Source: Bacteroidaceae bacterium
Lineage (GTDB): Bacteria > Bacteroidota > Bacteroidia > Bacteroidales > Barnesiellaceae_A
Direction of reading: 5' to 3'
Length of the DNA: 13,676 nt
Assembly: GCA_017561285.1 (NCBI GenBank)
Contig: JAFZDG010000240.1
Span: 1 to 13,676, forward strand
How positions within the stretch are numbered: position 1 is the first letter of the stretch; each line of letters starts with the position of its first letter. The notes beneath the pieces were generated by a model that searched no databases, was not told where the DNA came from, and saw only the letters and a program-made list of their open reading frames with translations. A program made the translations under genes and the position numbers. Below are positions 7,710-13,676 of this stretch, piece by piece.

Positions 7710-8963
7710 ATGAAAACCGAAATTATAGTTATAGGCGATGAACTGCTCATTGGGCAGGTCATTGACACCAACTCAAAGTGGATGGCAGCAGAACTGAACA
7801 AACAGGGTTGGGAGGTTACTCGCATTACGACCATCAGCGATGGTGCCGAAGATATAAAAGAAGCCATTTCATCGGCATTTTCGCGGGTAGATACCATATT
7901 GATGACCGGCGGTCTGGGCCCCACATCTGACGATGTTACCAAGCCTGTATTGTGTGAGTACTTTGGCGGCCGGATGATTTTCGATGAAATGGTATATGAG
8001 CAGAATTTGCGCTACTTTGCCGGTCGAGGTTTGCAAATGAACCAATCGACTCGCCGTCAGGCCGAAGTGCCCGATGTGTGTACGGTCATACCCAATCCGG
8101 TGGGTACTGCTCCCATTATGTGGTTTGAGCAAGAGGGTAAGGTATTGGTTGCTATGCCCGGTGTGCCGCACGAAATGCGAGTGGCTATGAAGGGCGATGT
8201 ATTGGAGCGTTTGCGCCGTCATTATGGCGATAATGATGCCATCTTGCATCGCACACTTATGGTGTTTCGCAATACCGAGTCGGGTTTGTCAGAGCGTTTG
8301 ACCGACTTTGAGGCTGCTCTTCCGCCTTTTGTTAAATTGGCCTATCTGCCTATACCGGGTGTAGTGCGTTTGCGTCTCACTGCGCGAGGTAATGATGAGG
8401 ATTTGTTGCAAAAAACACTCGATGAAATGGTCGAAAAACTACGCACGATACTTGGTGATGATATTTTCTGCGATGAAGATATGACATTGGCAGGTGCGTT
8501 GGGTAAAATGTTGAAAAATCGTGGACTATCGATTGCAACTGCCGAGAGTTGCACCGGTGGAAACATCGCGCATGAGATAACAGCTATATCAGGCAGTTCG
8601 GCCTATTTTAATGGTTCGGTTGTGGCATATAGCAATGAGGTAAAAGAGTCGCTGTTGGGTGTGCCGGCCGATGTGTTGGCACAGCATGGGGCTGTGAGTA
8701 AAGAGGTCGTAGAAGCAATGGCAACCGGGGTGAAGCAAGCACTGAATGTAGATTGTGCCATAGCCACTTCGGGTATTGCAGGGCCGGATGGAGGTACGCC
8801 AGAGAAACCTGTTGGCACAGTGTGGATGGCTGTTTGTTGTGGCGGTGTGGTAGTATCTGAGTGCGGTCATTTTGCCGGCTCAAGAGCCTATATCATAGAG
8901 CGAGCCACCCAACGAGCCATTATGATGCTCATCGATATGTTGTGTGGTCGCAGCGGTAAGTAA
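7710..8963 (+). CDS. cinA: CinA-family protein, nicotinamide-nucleotide amidase
   Basis: This 417-residue two-domain protein matches the usual CinA length. The N-terminal MoCF-like domain (about residues 1-170) shows GDELLIGQVIDTNS from G9 and MTGGLGPTSDD (about 65-75), the family's nucleotide-pocket motifs. The C-terminal PncC domain (about 256-415) shows AESCTGG from A278 and TSGIAGPDGG from T353, the signature of NMN deamidases. In characterised relatives the C-terminal domain converts NMN to nicotinate mononucleotide and the N-terminal domain hydrolyses ADP-ribose; both are expected here because the motifs are intact. The name refers to competence induction in Gram-positives, which is not implied here. 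No terminator stands out before the efp promoter. Confidence 0.96.
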   Translation: MKTEIIVIGDELLIGQVIDTNSKWMAAELNKQGWEVTRITTISDGAEDIKEAISSAFSRVDTILMTGGLGPTSDDVTKPVLCEYFGGRMIFDEMVYEQNLRYFAGRGLQMNQSTRRQAEVPDVCTVIPNPVGTAPIMWFEQEGKVLVAMPGVPHEMRVAMKGDVLERLRRHYGDNDAILHRTLMVFRNTESGLSERLTDFEAALPPFVKLAYLPIPGVVRLRLTARGNDEDLLQKTLDEMVEKLRTILGDDIFCDEDMTLAGALGKMLKNRGLSIATAESCTGGNIAHEITAISGSSAYFNGSVVAYSNEVKESLLGVPADVLAQHGAVSKEVVEAMATGVKQALNVDCAIATSGIAGPDGGTPEKPVGTVWMAVCCGGVVVSECGHFAGSRAYIIERATQRAIMMLIDMLCGRSGK

Positions 8964-8992
8964 CTTTTTAGGCTACTTTGTATCTAAGTGTA

Positions 8993-9023
8993 TTGCAATA
9001 TATGCCAAAAATAATTACCTTTG
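8993..9023 (+). promoter_or_regulatory. Promoter of efp
   Basis: TTG at 8993-8995 and a perfect TACCTTTG at 9016-9023 are exactly 20 bases apart, a good Bacteroidetes promoter. Transcription should begin near 9029. An 8-bp inverted repeat (TTTTAGGC at 8966-8973, GCCTAAAA at 9028-9035) brackets the promoter. Confidence 0.65.
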
Positions 9024-9082
9024 CACGGCCTAAAAGCAAGGCAATTGGATAGAGGAAAATTTTAAATCAAAAAAATAATATT

Positions 9083-9646
9083 ATGGCAACTACAGCTGAT
9101 TTTAAAAATGGTATGTGCCTCGATATCGATGGTACTTACTACTTTATTGTTGAATTCCTTCACGTAAAACCCGGTAAAGGTCCTGCTTTCGTTCGTACAA
9201 AACTTCGTAACGTTGTTACAGGTCGTATCCTCGATAAGACTTGGAACTCGGGTGTGAAAGTAGAAGAGGTACGCATCGAGCGTCGTCCTTATCAATATCT
9301 CTACAAAGATGATATGGGCTACAACTTTATGCACACTGAGACATATGAGCAAGTATCTATCCCCGGTGAGAGCATCGATGGTGTTAAGTTCTTGAAAGAG
9401 GGTGACATCTGCGAGGCTATGGTACACGCAGCTACCGATACAATCCTCACTTGCGAGATGCCTCTCAACGTTGTTCTCGAAGTAACTTATACCGAGCCCG
9501 GTATCAAGGGTGATACTGCTACCAACACATTGAAACCCGCTACAGTTGAGACTGGTGCAGAGGTACGTGTTCCTCTCTTTATCAACACTGGCGACAAAGT
9601 ACGCATCGATACTCGTTCGGGCGATTACATTGAGCGCGTTAAGTAA
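9083..9646 (+). CDS. efp: Translation elongation factor P
   Basis: EF-P binds between the ribosomal P and E sites and relieves stalling at polyproline stretches. The 187-residue product has the standard three-barrel length. The domain I loop reads VKPGKGPAF, with K32 at the tip as the residue that is post-translationally modified in many bacteria. The C-terminal EF-P signature runs from KPATVETGAEVRVP through INTGDKV. No modification enzyme (EpmA/EpmB, YmfI or EarP type) is in the window, so the modification state cannot be told. The codons are strongly biased (CGT for Arg, AAC, CTC, many C-ending codons), unlike all neighbours, as expected for a highly expressed gene. It has its own promoter and terminator and is likely monocistronic. 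Confidence 0.98.
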   Translation: MATTADFKNGMCLDIDGTYYFIVEFLHVKPGKGPAFVRTKLRNVVTGRILDKTWNSGVKVEEVRIERRPYQYLYKDDMGYNFMHTETYEQVSIPGESIDGVKFLKEGDICEAMVHAATDTILTCEMPLNVVLEVTYTEPGIKGDTATNTLKPATVETGAEVRVPLFINTGDKVRIDTRSGDYIERVK

Positions 9647-9674
9647 TTCGATTTTTTTAGAGAATTATCATATC

Positions 9675-9713
9675 GAGGCTGTGCCACAACCAGGGCGCAG
9701 CCTCTTCTGTTTT
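9675..9713 (+). terminator. Terminator of efp
   Basis: An 11-bp stem (9675-9685 with 9694-9704, including one G-T wobble) has GAGGCTG/CAGCCTC at its base and an 8-base loop. TTCTGTTTT follows. The hairpin is strong, but the T-tract is interrupted. Confidence 0.75.
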
Positions 9714-9976
9714 GAAACGAAAAGTATGTAATGTAACCGATATTGATACAACTCAATTTGCCTTCTTTTTTTGTAAGTGTTTGAGAATCAACTTTATGTC
9801 TGTTTTGCGTTGATAATCAATGTGTTACGCTTTCGCATAGAAAATAATATTTTTCGTTTGTATAATACACTGTTTTACAGTTGTTTGCGAAGTTGCTCGC
9901 ATAGATTTTTTTGACCGAAAAATTAGGAATATATAAAATTTGTGTGCTAATTTTGTCTGAAACCAAACTAAATGTC
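9714..9976 (+). other. AT-rich stretch without a recognisable gene
   Basis: Only frames of a few codons occur on the plus strand here. The visible signals are promoter-like sequences near the right end: TTTG at 9910-9913, 20 bases, then TAAAATTTG at 9934-9942, and a separate perfect TAATTTTG at 9948-9955. They precede the first gene remnant and probably once drove it. Confidence 0.5.
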
Positions 9977-10101
9977 ATGAAACGCATTCTTAATTTTTGG
10001 GCAATTCTTATGCTATCGATTGCAACAGCACCGCCGACAGCGGATTTGTAATCAAGGTATATAATCCTTGTAACCGGTACCTGAAAATAGGTGTTGAATA
10101 A
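9977..10101 (+). pseudogene. Remnant of an exported-protein gene, frameshifted
   Basis: An ATG at 9977 opens a 24-codon frame whose first 18 residues look like a signal peptide (MKRILNFWAILMLSIATA). It ends at TAA 10049-10051. Shifting frame near 10020-10036 gives a further open stretch (DSGFVIKVYNPCNRYLKIGVE) to TAA at 10099-10101. This is the picture of an exported protein's N-terminus that has lost its body and acquired a frameshift. It precedes cargo-like genes with similar signal peptides, so a lost relative of those is plausible. The downstream peptide is too short to assign a family. Confidence 0.45.
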
Positions 10102-10139
10102 GTCATTGCCAATGATATTTTATACCTTAAAAAATGCAT

Positions 10140-10310
10140 AAAAAGGGGGCTCATAATACCCTATTAAAAAATAAATTTTTATAACACTGAATATCAGGCG
10201 TTTAAAAACTGCCCTCATAATAAAAATTAATGAGATTTTTCTTGACAATAATAAAATTTAGTTGGAACTTTGTGAAAACAACTAACCTTAAAATCATAAC
10301 CATATGAAAA
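10140..10310 (+). repeat. Promoter-bearing dispersed repeat, copy 2
   Basis: Direct copy of 84-255, about 92% identical over the best 128 bases by my count. It carries the same GGGCTCATAATACCC and CTCATAATA elements, promoter, A-rich leader and ATG. Here the ATG (10304) opens a signal-peptide-like stub instead of the six-codon frame of copy 1. The two copies lie about 10 kb apart and flank the housekeeping block, so homologous recombination between them could in principle delete or loop out that block. Confidence 0.85.
10242..10272 (+). promoter_or_regulatory. Promoter in repeat copy 2
   Basis: TTG at 10242-10244 and GAACTTTG at 10265-10272 are 20 bases apart, as in copy 1. It would transcribe the signal-peptide stub at 10304 and, without an obvious terminator in between, possibly read on into the cargo gene at 10480. 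Confidence 0.55.
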
Positions 10311-10396
10311 CACACTCTACTTTAAAAGCAATCTTGATGAGCTTGATGCTCGTGTTACAGGTAATGTTATTTTCGAGTGTGGTACTATATATATAA
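10304..10396 (+). pseudogene. Signal-peptide stub of a lost exported protein
   Basis: This 30-codon frame has a basic, polar start (MKTHSTLK) followed by a long Leu/Met/Val-rich stretch ending in SSVVLYI and TAA. It looks like an export signal with no mature protein. Its promoter and leader (repeat copy 2) are intact, so the likely history is loss of the gene body with a junction close to 10385-10400, where the next gene's own promoter region begins. A real small membrane peptide is the alternative. Confidence 0.45.
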
Positions 10397-10407
10397 ATAG
10401 TAAAAAC

Positions 10408-10446
10408 TATATTTGCACCGGGTACCATAATACGAACAGGTGCAAA
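10408..10446 (+). promoter_or_regulatory. -7 element and overlapping inverted repeat before the cargo gene
   Basis: TATATTTG at 10408-10415 is a perfect TAnnTTTG element, but no matching -33 sequence is present. An 8-bp perfect inverted repeat, TTTGCACC (10412-10419) and GGTGCAAA (10439-10446), overlaps it and would span the transcription start. It could be an operator or a leader hairpin. The core AAAAACTATATTT (10402-10414) recurs at 12512-12524 upstream of the second cargo gene. Confidence 0.45.
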
Positions 10447-10479
10447 ATTAAACGTAACCACACCCTAAAAAATATTTTT

Positions 10480-11610
10480 ATGAAACGATTATTATTATCT
10501 GCAATAATTCTGTTAGTTTGCATAAGTACCTTTGCAAACCTCGACAAGTATGGTAGCTATAAGTTGTATCACCCAGAAAAGGGCATTTATGATGTAACCT
10601 ATTGGAATGCCAACGTAAATGATACCATCATCAACGAATACACTTACTGCTGGGTAAGCGCACACACTTATGCAATAAGAGAAGATGACTCAAAGGTGTT
10701 TATGTATAATTGCGAAACACAGAAAGAGATATTGGTGCTTGATATGGGACTGCAAGAAGGCAATAATATTACTATGCCCAACGGTGAAGAAATGACTGTT
10801 GTTGAGGTTAAAGATATTGTATTAACTGCAAATAGTTGGTTGGGTGAACAAAGAATAACTCGCAAAGGTATATATTTACAGGGTATTAAAAATCCAAACA
10901 ACACAGACATATGGATTGATAGTATAGGTTCTATTACCTACGGACTTTTTCCGGAAGAAGATTATGAAAATCAAAAATTATTATCTTACAATGATTATAT
11001 CATTACTTTCAACGATGGTAATGTCAGGAATTTTGCGGTTAGTAAAGGTGTAAGCCTCCCTGAAAACTCCGATAGCCCTATGCCAAGAAATGATATTTTC
11101 ACAAATATCACATTTCAGAATTGGACTCTAGAAATTTCTGGTTATCTTTACGATGATAGTGCTGGTGATTGGGATATATTTGTTGAAGAAAAAGAGAAAG
11201 TTTTAAATATTTACTACTATAATATGCCTCCCTTTTGCGATAGTAGAAGACTGTCGGCCTTTAACATTCGAATACCGGGCTTAGCACAAGACAACTACGA
11301 GATATATTGGTGGGGCCACCCGAAAAAATACTTAGGCTCCATAACCAACGGAGAATTTCATAGTCTTGAAAAAAATAAGGTGGATGATAAAAATTTTAGA
11401 GCCTATATCTATAACAGCACTTTGATAATCGAGTTCCCGTCAGTGGGTGCAGGCGAAGCTATTACGCTCTACGATGCCACCGGCCGAGTGGTCGCCACAC
11501 AAGCAGTGCGCCCGGGTGCTACCACCGCTACCATCGATGTAGCTACACTACCCTCAGGAGTGTATATAGCCCGTATGGGTAACGGTGCAACAAGTAAAAT
11601 AGTTATTTAA
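10480..11610 (+). CDS. T9SS type A sorting domain-containing protein
   Basis: This 376-residue protein has a signal peptide (about residues 1-19, ending S-T-F-A) and a C-terminal T9SS sorting domain at about 319-376. The domain shows ITLYDATGRVV, then TIDVATLPSGVYIARM and a final SKIVI, the pattern of TIGR04183-type domains. It is therefore expected to be exported by Sec, moved across the outer membrane by T9SS and attached to the surface or released. The passenger is beta-rich without enzyme motifs; it has NDTIINEYTY, an IREDDSKVFMY segment, LDMGLQEGN and W145-I-D-S-I-G-S151, a layout shared with the next two genes. The passenger DNA is AT-rich (16 G/C in 60 at 11161-11220), while the sorting-domain DNA is GC-rich (39 in 60 at 11461-11520). 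The binding target or function is unknown. The lipoprotein gene follows after 55 bases. Confidence 0.88.
   Translation: MKRLLLSAIILLVCISTFANLDKYGSYKLYHPEKGIYDVTYWNANVNDTIINEYTYCWVSAHTYAIREDDSKVFMYNCETQKEILVLDMGLQEGNNITMPNGEEMTVVEVKDIVLTANSWLGEQRITRKGIYLQGIKNPNNTDIWIDSIGSITYGLFPEEDYENQKLLSYNDYIITFNDGNVRNFAVSKGVSLPENSDSPMPRNDIFTNITFQNWTLEISGYLYDDSAGDWDIFVEEKEKVLNIYYYNMPPFCDSRRLSAFNIRIPGLAQDNYEIYWWGHPKKYLGSITNGEFHSLEKNKVDDKNFRAYIYNSTLIIEFPSVGAGEAITLYDATGRVVATQAVRPGATTATIDVATLPSGVYIARMGNGATSKIVI
11459..11492 (+). repeat. Sorting-domain DNA repeat, copy 1
   Basis: These 34 bases, coding for the TLYDATGRVV part of the sorting domain, are identical to 13643-13676. The second copy is cut by the window end, so the true identity may be longer. 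The passenger regions in front of the two copies are strongly diverged. Confidence 0.9.
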
Positions 11611-11665
11611 AGTATAAAGCTTTTTTTAAAATCATATATTTACACTTTTAAAATACATAAGAGCG

Positions 11666-12502
11666 ATGATAAAAAAAATAACATTATTAACGATGTTTAC
11701 CATCGTATTATCTCAGCTGTTTTCTTGTAAAGAACCATTGCCTCCAAAGGATGCTTCGGAATATATAACTCCGCTCGAAGATGGTAATACTTGGGTTATA
11801 CATCTTAATCGTGGCTTTGATTTCCCGCAAGAAATAAATGGAGATACTACGTATGCTTTTAGGCAAGTATATATGACCAGTACAATAGATGGCGATACGA
11901 TTGTTTGTGGAAAAAATTGTAAAAAGGTTCACGCCTATTTGCACCATAACCCTACAGTAAAAGAGGGTGATACGGTATATACATCGGTCAGTTGTCCACA
12001 AATATTTCCCGGTGCATTCTATATTTATGGTGATGAGAATACTATTACCGATAGCATTACTTATTATAACTATCCAGAAGATAGTTATGCCATATTAATG
12101 CGGGAAGTCTCCTTCTTTTTCAATCCGAGCTGTTTTTATGAAGAAAACTATGTAATTAAAGCATTTCTGCCTTATAAAACAGGAGGAGAAGTAGTCTATT
12201 CTGTTTTTGAAGTTATTGATTTAAATCCGGTTAAGGGAGAGAATTTTGGCGGTTATGAGATAAAGGATGTGTCAACTATTACCTTCGCAGATGGAAAAGA
12301 GAGGCGAATGATTGAGGTCGGAGCAAAGAATAATCACTATAATACTTATCTTACTTCTTATTGGATAGAAGGGATAGGTTCTGTTAAATTCGGTATAACG
12401 TTAGGTCGGAACTATGCTTTTGCTTGCAAACCCACAATATTTGATAAAGTAGTAAGCTTTTCGACTTATGGTCAGGTAATTTATACGGCCGAAGAAGAAT
12501 AA
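11666..12502 (+). CDS. Putative lipoprotein related to the neighbouring cargo proteins
   Basis: This 278-residue protein has a type II signal peptide ending in the lipobox L18-F-S-C21, then KEPLPPKD. It is predicted to be lipidated; whether it is surface exposed cannot be told from the weak K-E after the cysteine. The mature part is beta-rich and contains NTWVIHL, DGDTIVCGKNCKKVHAY and, near the C-terminus, W233-I-E-G-I-G-S239, comparable to WIDSIGS in the preceding protein. This EGIGS motif is familiar from many Bacteroidetes exported proteins of unknown role. It has no T9SS sorting domain. The 55-base gap to the preceding gene holds no convincing terminator, so cotranscription is possible; TATATTTA at 11635-11642 is a weak promoter alternative. 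No function can be assigned. Confidence 0.85.
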   Translation: MIKKITLLTMFTIVLSQLFSCKEPLPPKDASEYITPLEDGNTWVIHLNRGFDFPQEINGDTTYAFRQVYMTSTIDGDTIVCGKNCKKVHAYLHHNPTVKEGDTVYTSVSCPQIFPGAFYIYGDENTITDSITYYNYPEDSYAILMREVSFFFNPSCFYEENYVIKAFLPYKTGGEVVYSVFEVIDLNPVKGENFGGYEIKDVSTITFADGKERRMIEVGAKNNHYNTYLTSYWIEGIGSVKFGITLGRNYAFACKPTIFDKVVSFSTYGQVIYTAEEE

Positions 12503-12566
12503 AATAAATACAAAAACTATATTTATCTTAGATGCGCCAATAGTAAAATTTTCAAATGGATTTTAC

Positions 12567-12596
12567 TTGCCAAGCAATACCAGTATGGAAATTTTG
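12567..12596 (+). promoter_or_regulatory. Possible promoter of the second cargo gene
   Basis: TTG at 12567-12569 is 19 bases from AAATTTTG at 12589-12596, one mismatch from TAnnTTTG. The other candidate is TATATTTA within the AAAAACTATATTT core shared with the first cargo gene (12512-12524), which would give a leader of about 110 bases. Confidence 0.35.
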
Positions 12597-12639
12597 CAAG
12601 ATTAATATATGTTAAAATAATTATATGTACCTATACATT

Positions 12640-13676
12640 ATGAGAAGAAGAATTTTATTGTCGGTCTTGTTAAGCCTATTGGCATTAATTTCATATAGCA
12701 ACAATAAGTTTTATAACAGCACCACTCAATGGTGCCAAATGAGCTACTCGTATGATGCTATATCAATTGATAATTTTTATGTCAAGAATGACACAACTGT
12801 TAATGGTATGGTGTATCAAGTGGTTCGGAATGATAATAATGAAACTATAGCACTACTACGAACCACCGAAGATGATATAGTATATAGATATAATTTAAAA
12901 AACAATACAGAACATTGTATATATGATTTTGGTGAATGGTATGTGGGTAAAGAAATATCAATGGACAACTATATTAACAACGATCTATTGAAAGATGTAA
13001 AAGGCTGTCAGATATATCAGATGGGAGTTGTTACAGATGAGAATGGTAATTCATTGGACTATATGCAAGTCGAAATTATCTTTAACGATGATAGTAAACT
13101 AATTATAGATGATAAGATACTACGCGGCATTGGTTCTACATGGGATATATTGTATGGAAAAGATATTGTAATAATGCCCAATGGAGAAAATAATGAACTT
13201 CTTTCTTTTAATCGGGATGGCAAAACAATATATGATACAGGATACAAGATTTATCCCATTAATACTCTTGAACGCAGTGACAATATAACGGAATTATCGG
13301 CCTCTATCGAAGGAGAATATATAACCATTGAAGGTTGTTTATCAACGGGATGGGGTGAAGATAAATGTGCTGTTATAAAATTAGATGGGAATAAACTCAA
13401 ACTATATTTTGCTAACACATCGCAATATCTCGAAAATTACGACAACTATCAGTTCTCTGTAACAGCATTTATAGGTGATTTAGCCAAAGAAAAAATTATT
13501 GTGGAACTATGCAACACTATGGAATACACCACAATATACCCGGCCGGAATAAATAAACATTCATTGACCGAAAATTCACTAACTATACATAACAACGGGG
13601 ATTTATTGGAGATGGTGTTCCCTTCTGCCTCGGCAGATGATACTATTACGCTCTACGATGCCACCGGCCGAGTGGT
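12640..13676 (+). CDS. T9SS type A sorting domain-containing protein (cut by window end)
   Basis: An open frame from ATG 12640 runs without a stop to the last base, giving 345 complete codons. The start MRRRILLSVLLSLLALISYS is a signal peptide. The passenger is beta-rich, with NDTTVNGMVYQVV, a LLRTTEDDIVYRY segment, YDFGEWYVGK and R162-G-I-G-S166, matching the layout of the protein at 10480. From about F327 (FPSASADDTITLYDATGRVV) it enters a T9SS type A sorting domain, of which only the first third is inside the window; about 40 residues should remain. DNA identity to the first cargo gene is exact over the last 34 bases. It is presumably a surface-exposed or secreted protein; its ligand or activity is unknown. 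Confidence 0.87.
   Translation, partial: MRRRILLSVLLSLLALISYSNNKFYNSTTQWCQMSYSYDAISIDNFYVKNDTTVNGMVYQVVRNDNNETIALLRTTEDDIVYRYNLKNNTEHCIYDFGEWYVGKEISMDNYINNDLLKDVKGCQIYQMGVVTDENGNSLDYMQVEIIFNDDSKLIIDDKILRGIGSTWDILYGKDIVIMPNGENNELLSFNRDGKTIYDTGYKIYPINTLERSDNITELSASIEGEYITIEGCLSTGWGEDKCAVIKLDGNKLKLYFANTSQYLENYDNYQFSVTAFIGDLAKEKIIVELCNTMEYTTIYPAGINKHSLTENSLTIHNNGDLLEMVFPSASADDTITLYDATGRV
13643..13676 (+). repeat. Sorting-domain DNA repeat, copy 2 (cut by window end)
   Basis: Identical to 11459-11492, in frame with the same residues of the sorting domain. The identity begins abruptly after the divergent ASADD linker and continues to the window edge. Confidence 0.9.

Noticed and set aside
9062..9427. 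121-codon open frame on the minus strand across the start of efp
   Set aside because: It is antisense to the certain efp gene, with no recognisable motif.
9886..9912. Hairpin TGCGA/TCGCA followed by a T-run as a terminator
   Set aside because: The stem is only 5 bp and three bases separate it from the T-run; there is no gene directly upstream that needs it, since efp already has a stronger hairpin.
11609..11632. AAAG...CTTTTTTT as a terminator after the first cargo gene
   Set aside because: The stem has only four base pairs, mostly A-T, so it is unlikely to stop transcription before the lipoprotein gene.

Overview
The window looks like a chromosomal segment of a Bacteroidota bacterium, most likely a Bacteroidales member with a type IX secretion system (T9SS). 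The evidence is: a very large TamB of Bacteroidetes type; two cargo-like proteins with T9SS type A sorting domains; several lipoproteins; A-rich leaders without Shine-Dalgarno sequences; and repeated matches to the Bacteroidetes promoter pattern (TTG/TTTG, about 20 bases, TAnnTTTG). No rRNA, tRNA, CRISPR array, transposase or integrase was seen.

Left part (1-1888): a hairpin terminator from an upstream gene (26-66) is followed by a promoter-bearing repeat (84-255) that recurs about 10 kb away. It drives two tandem paralogous lipoproteins of unknown function (314-994 and 1073-1765). A strong hairpin terminator at 1850-1888 closes this operon.

Core part (1939-9713): conserved housekeeping genes. 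tamB (envelope biogenesis) is on the minus strand. Divergent from it are tsaD (tRNA t6A37 modification) and cinA (nicotinamide-nucleotide amidase/CinA), 12 bases apart and probably cotranscribed. efp (elongation factor P) follows with its own promoter and terminator and with codon use typical of highly expressed genes.

Right part (9714-13676): an accessory region. It starts with about 770 bases without an intact gene, holding two short remnants that look like the signal-peptide ends of lost exported proteins (9977-10101 and 10304-10396) and the second copy of the promoter repeat (10140-10310). Three exported proteins follow: a T9SS cargo-like protein (10480-11610), a lipoprotein (11666-12502) and a second T9SS cargo-like protein that runs off the window (12640-13676). 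The three share a W-(I)-E/D-x-I-G-S type motif and a similar beta-rich layout, so they may be diverged relatives displayed by two different anchoring routes.

The most interesting pattern is modularity. A 5' module (promoter, leader and start codon) is reused at two loci in front of unrelated or missing genes. A 3' module (the sorting-domain coding end) is nearly GC-rich, identical over at least 34 bases in two cargo genes, and joined to AT-rich, diverged passenger regions. Together with the decayed stubs, this suggests that exported-protein genes here turn over by recombination between shared ends. That is an inference from one window and needs genome-wide comparison.
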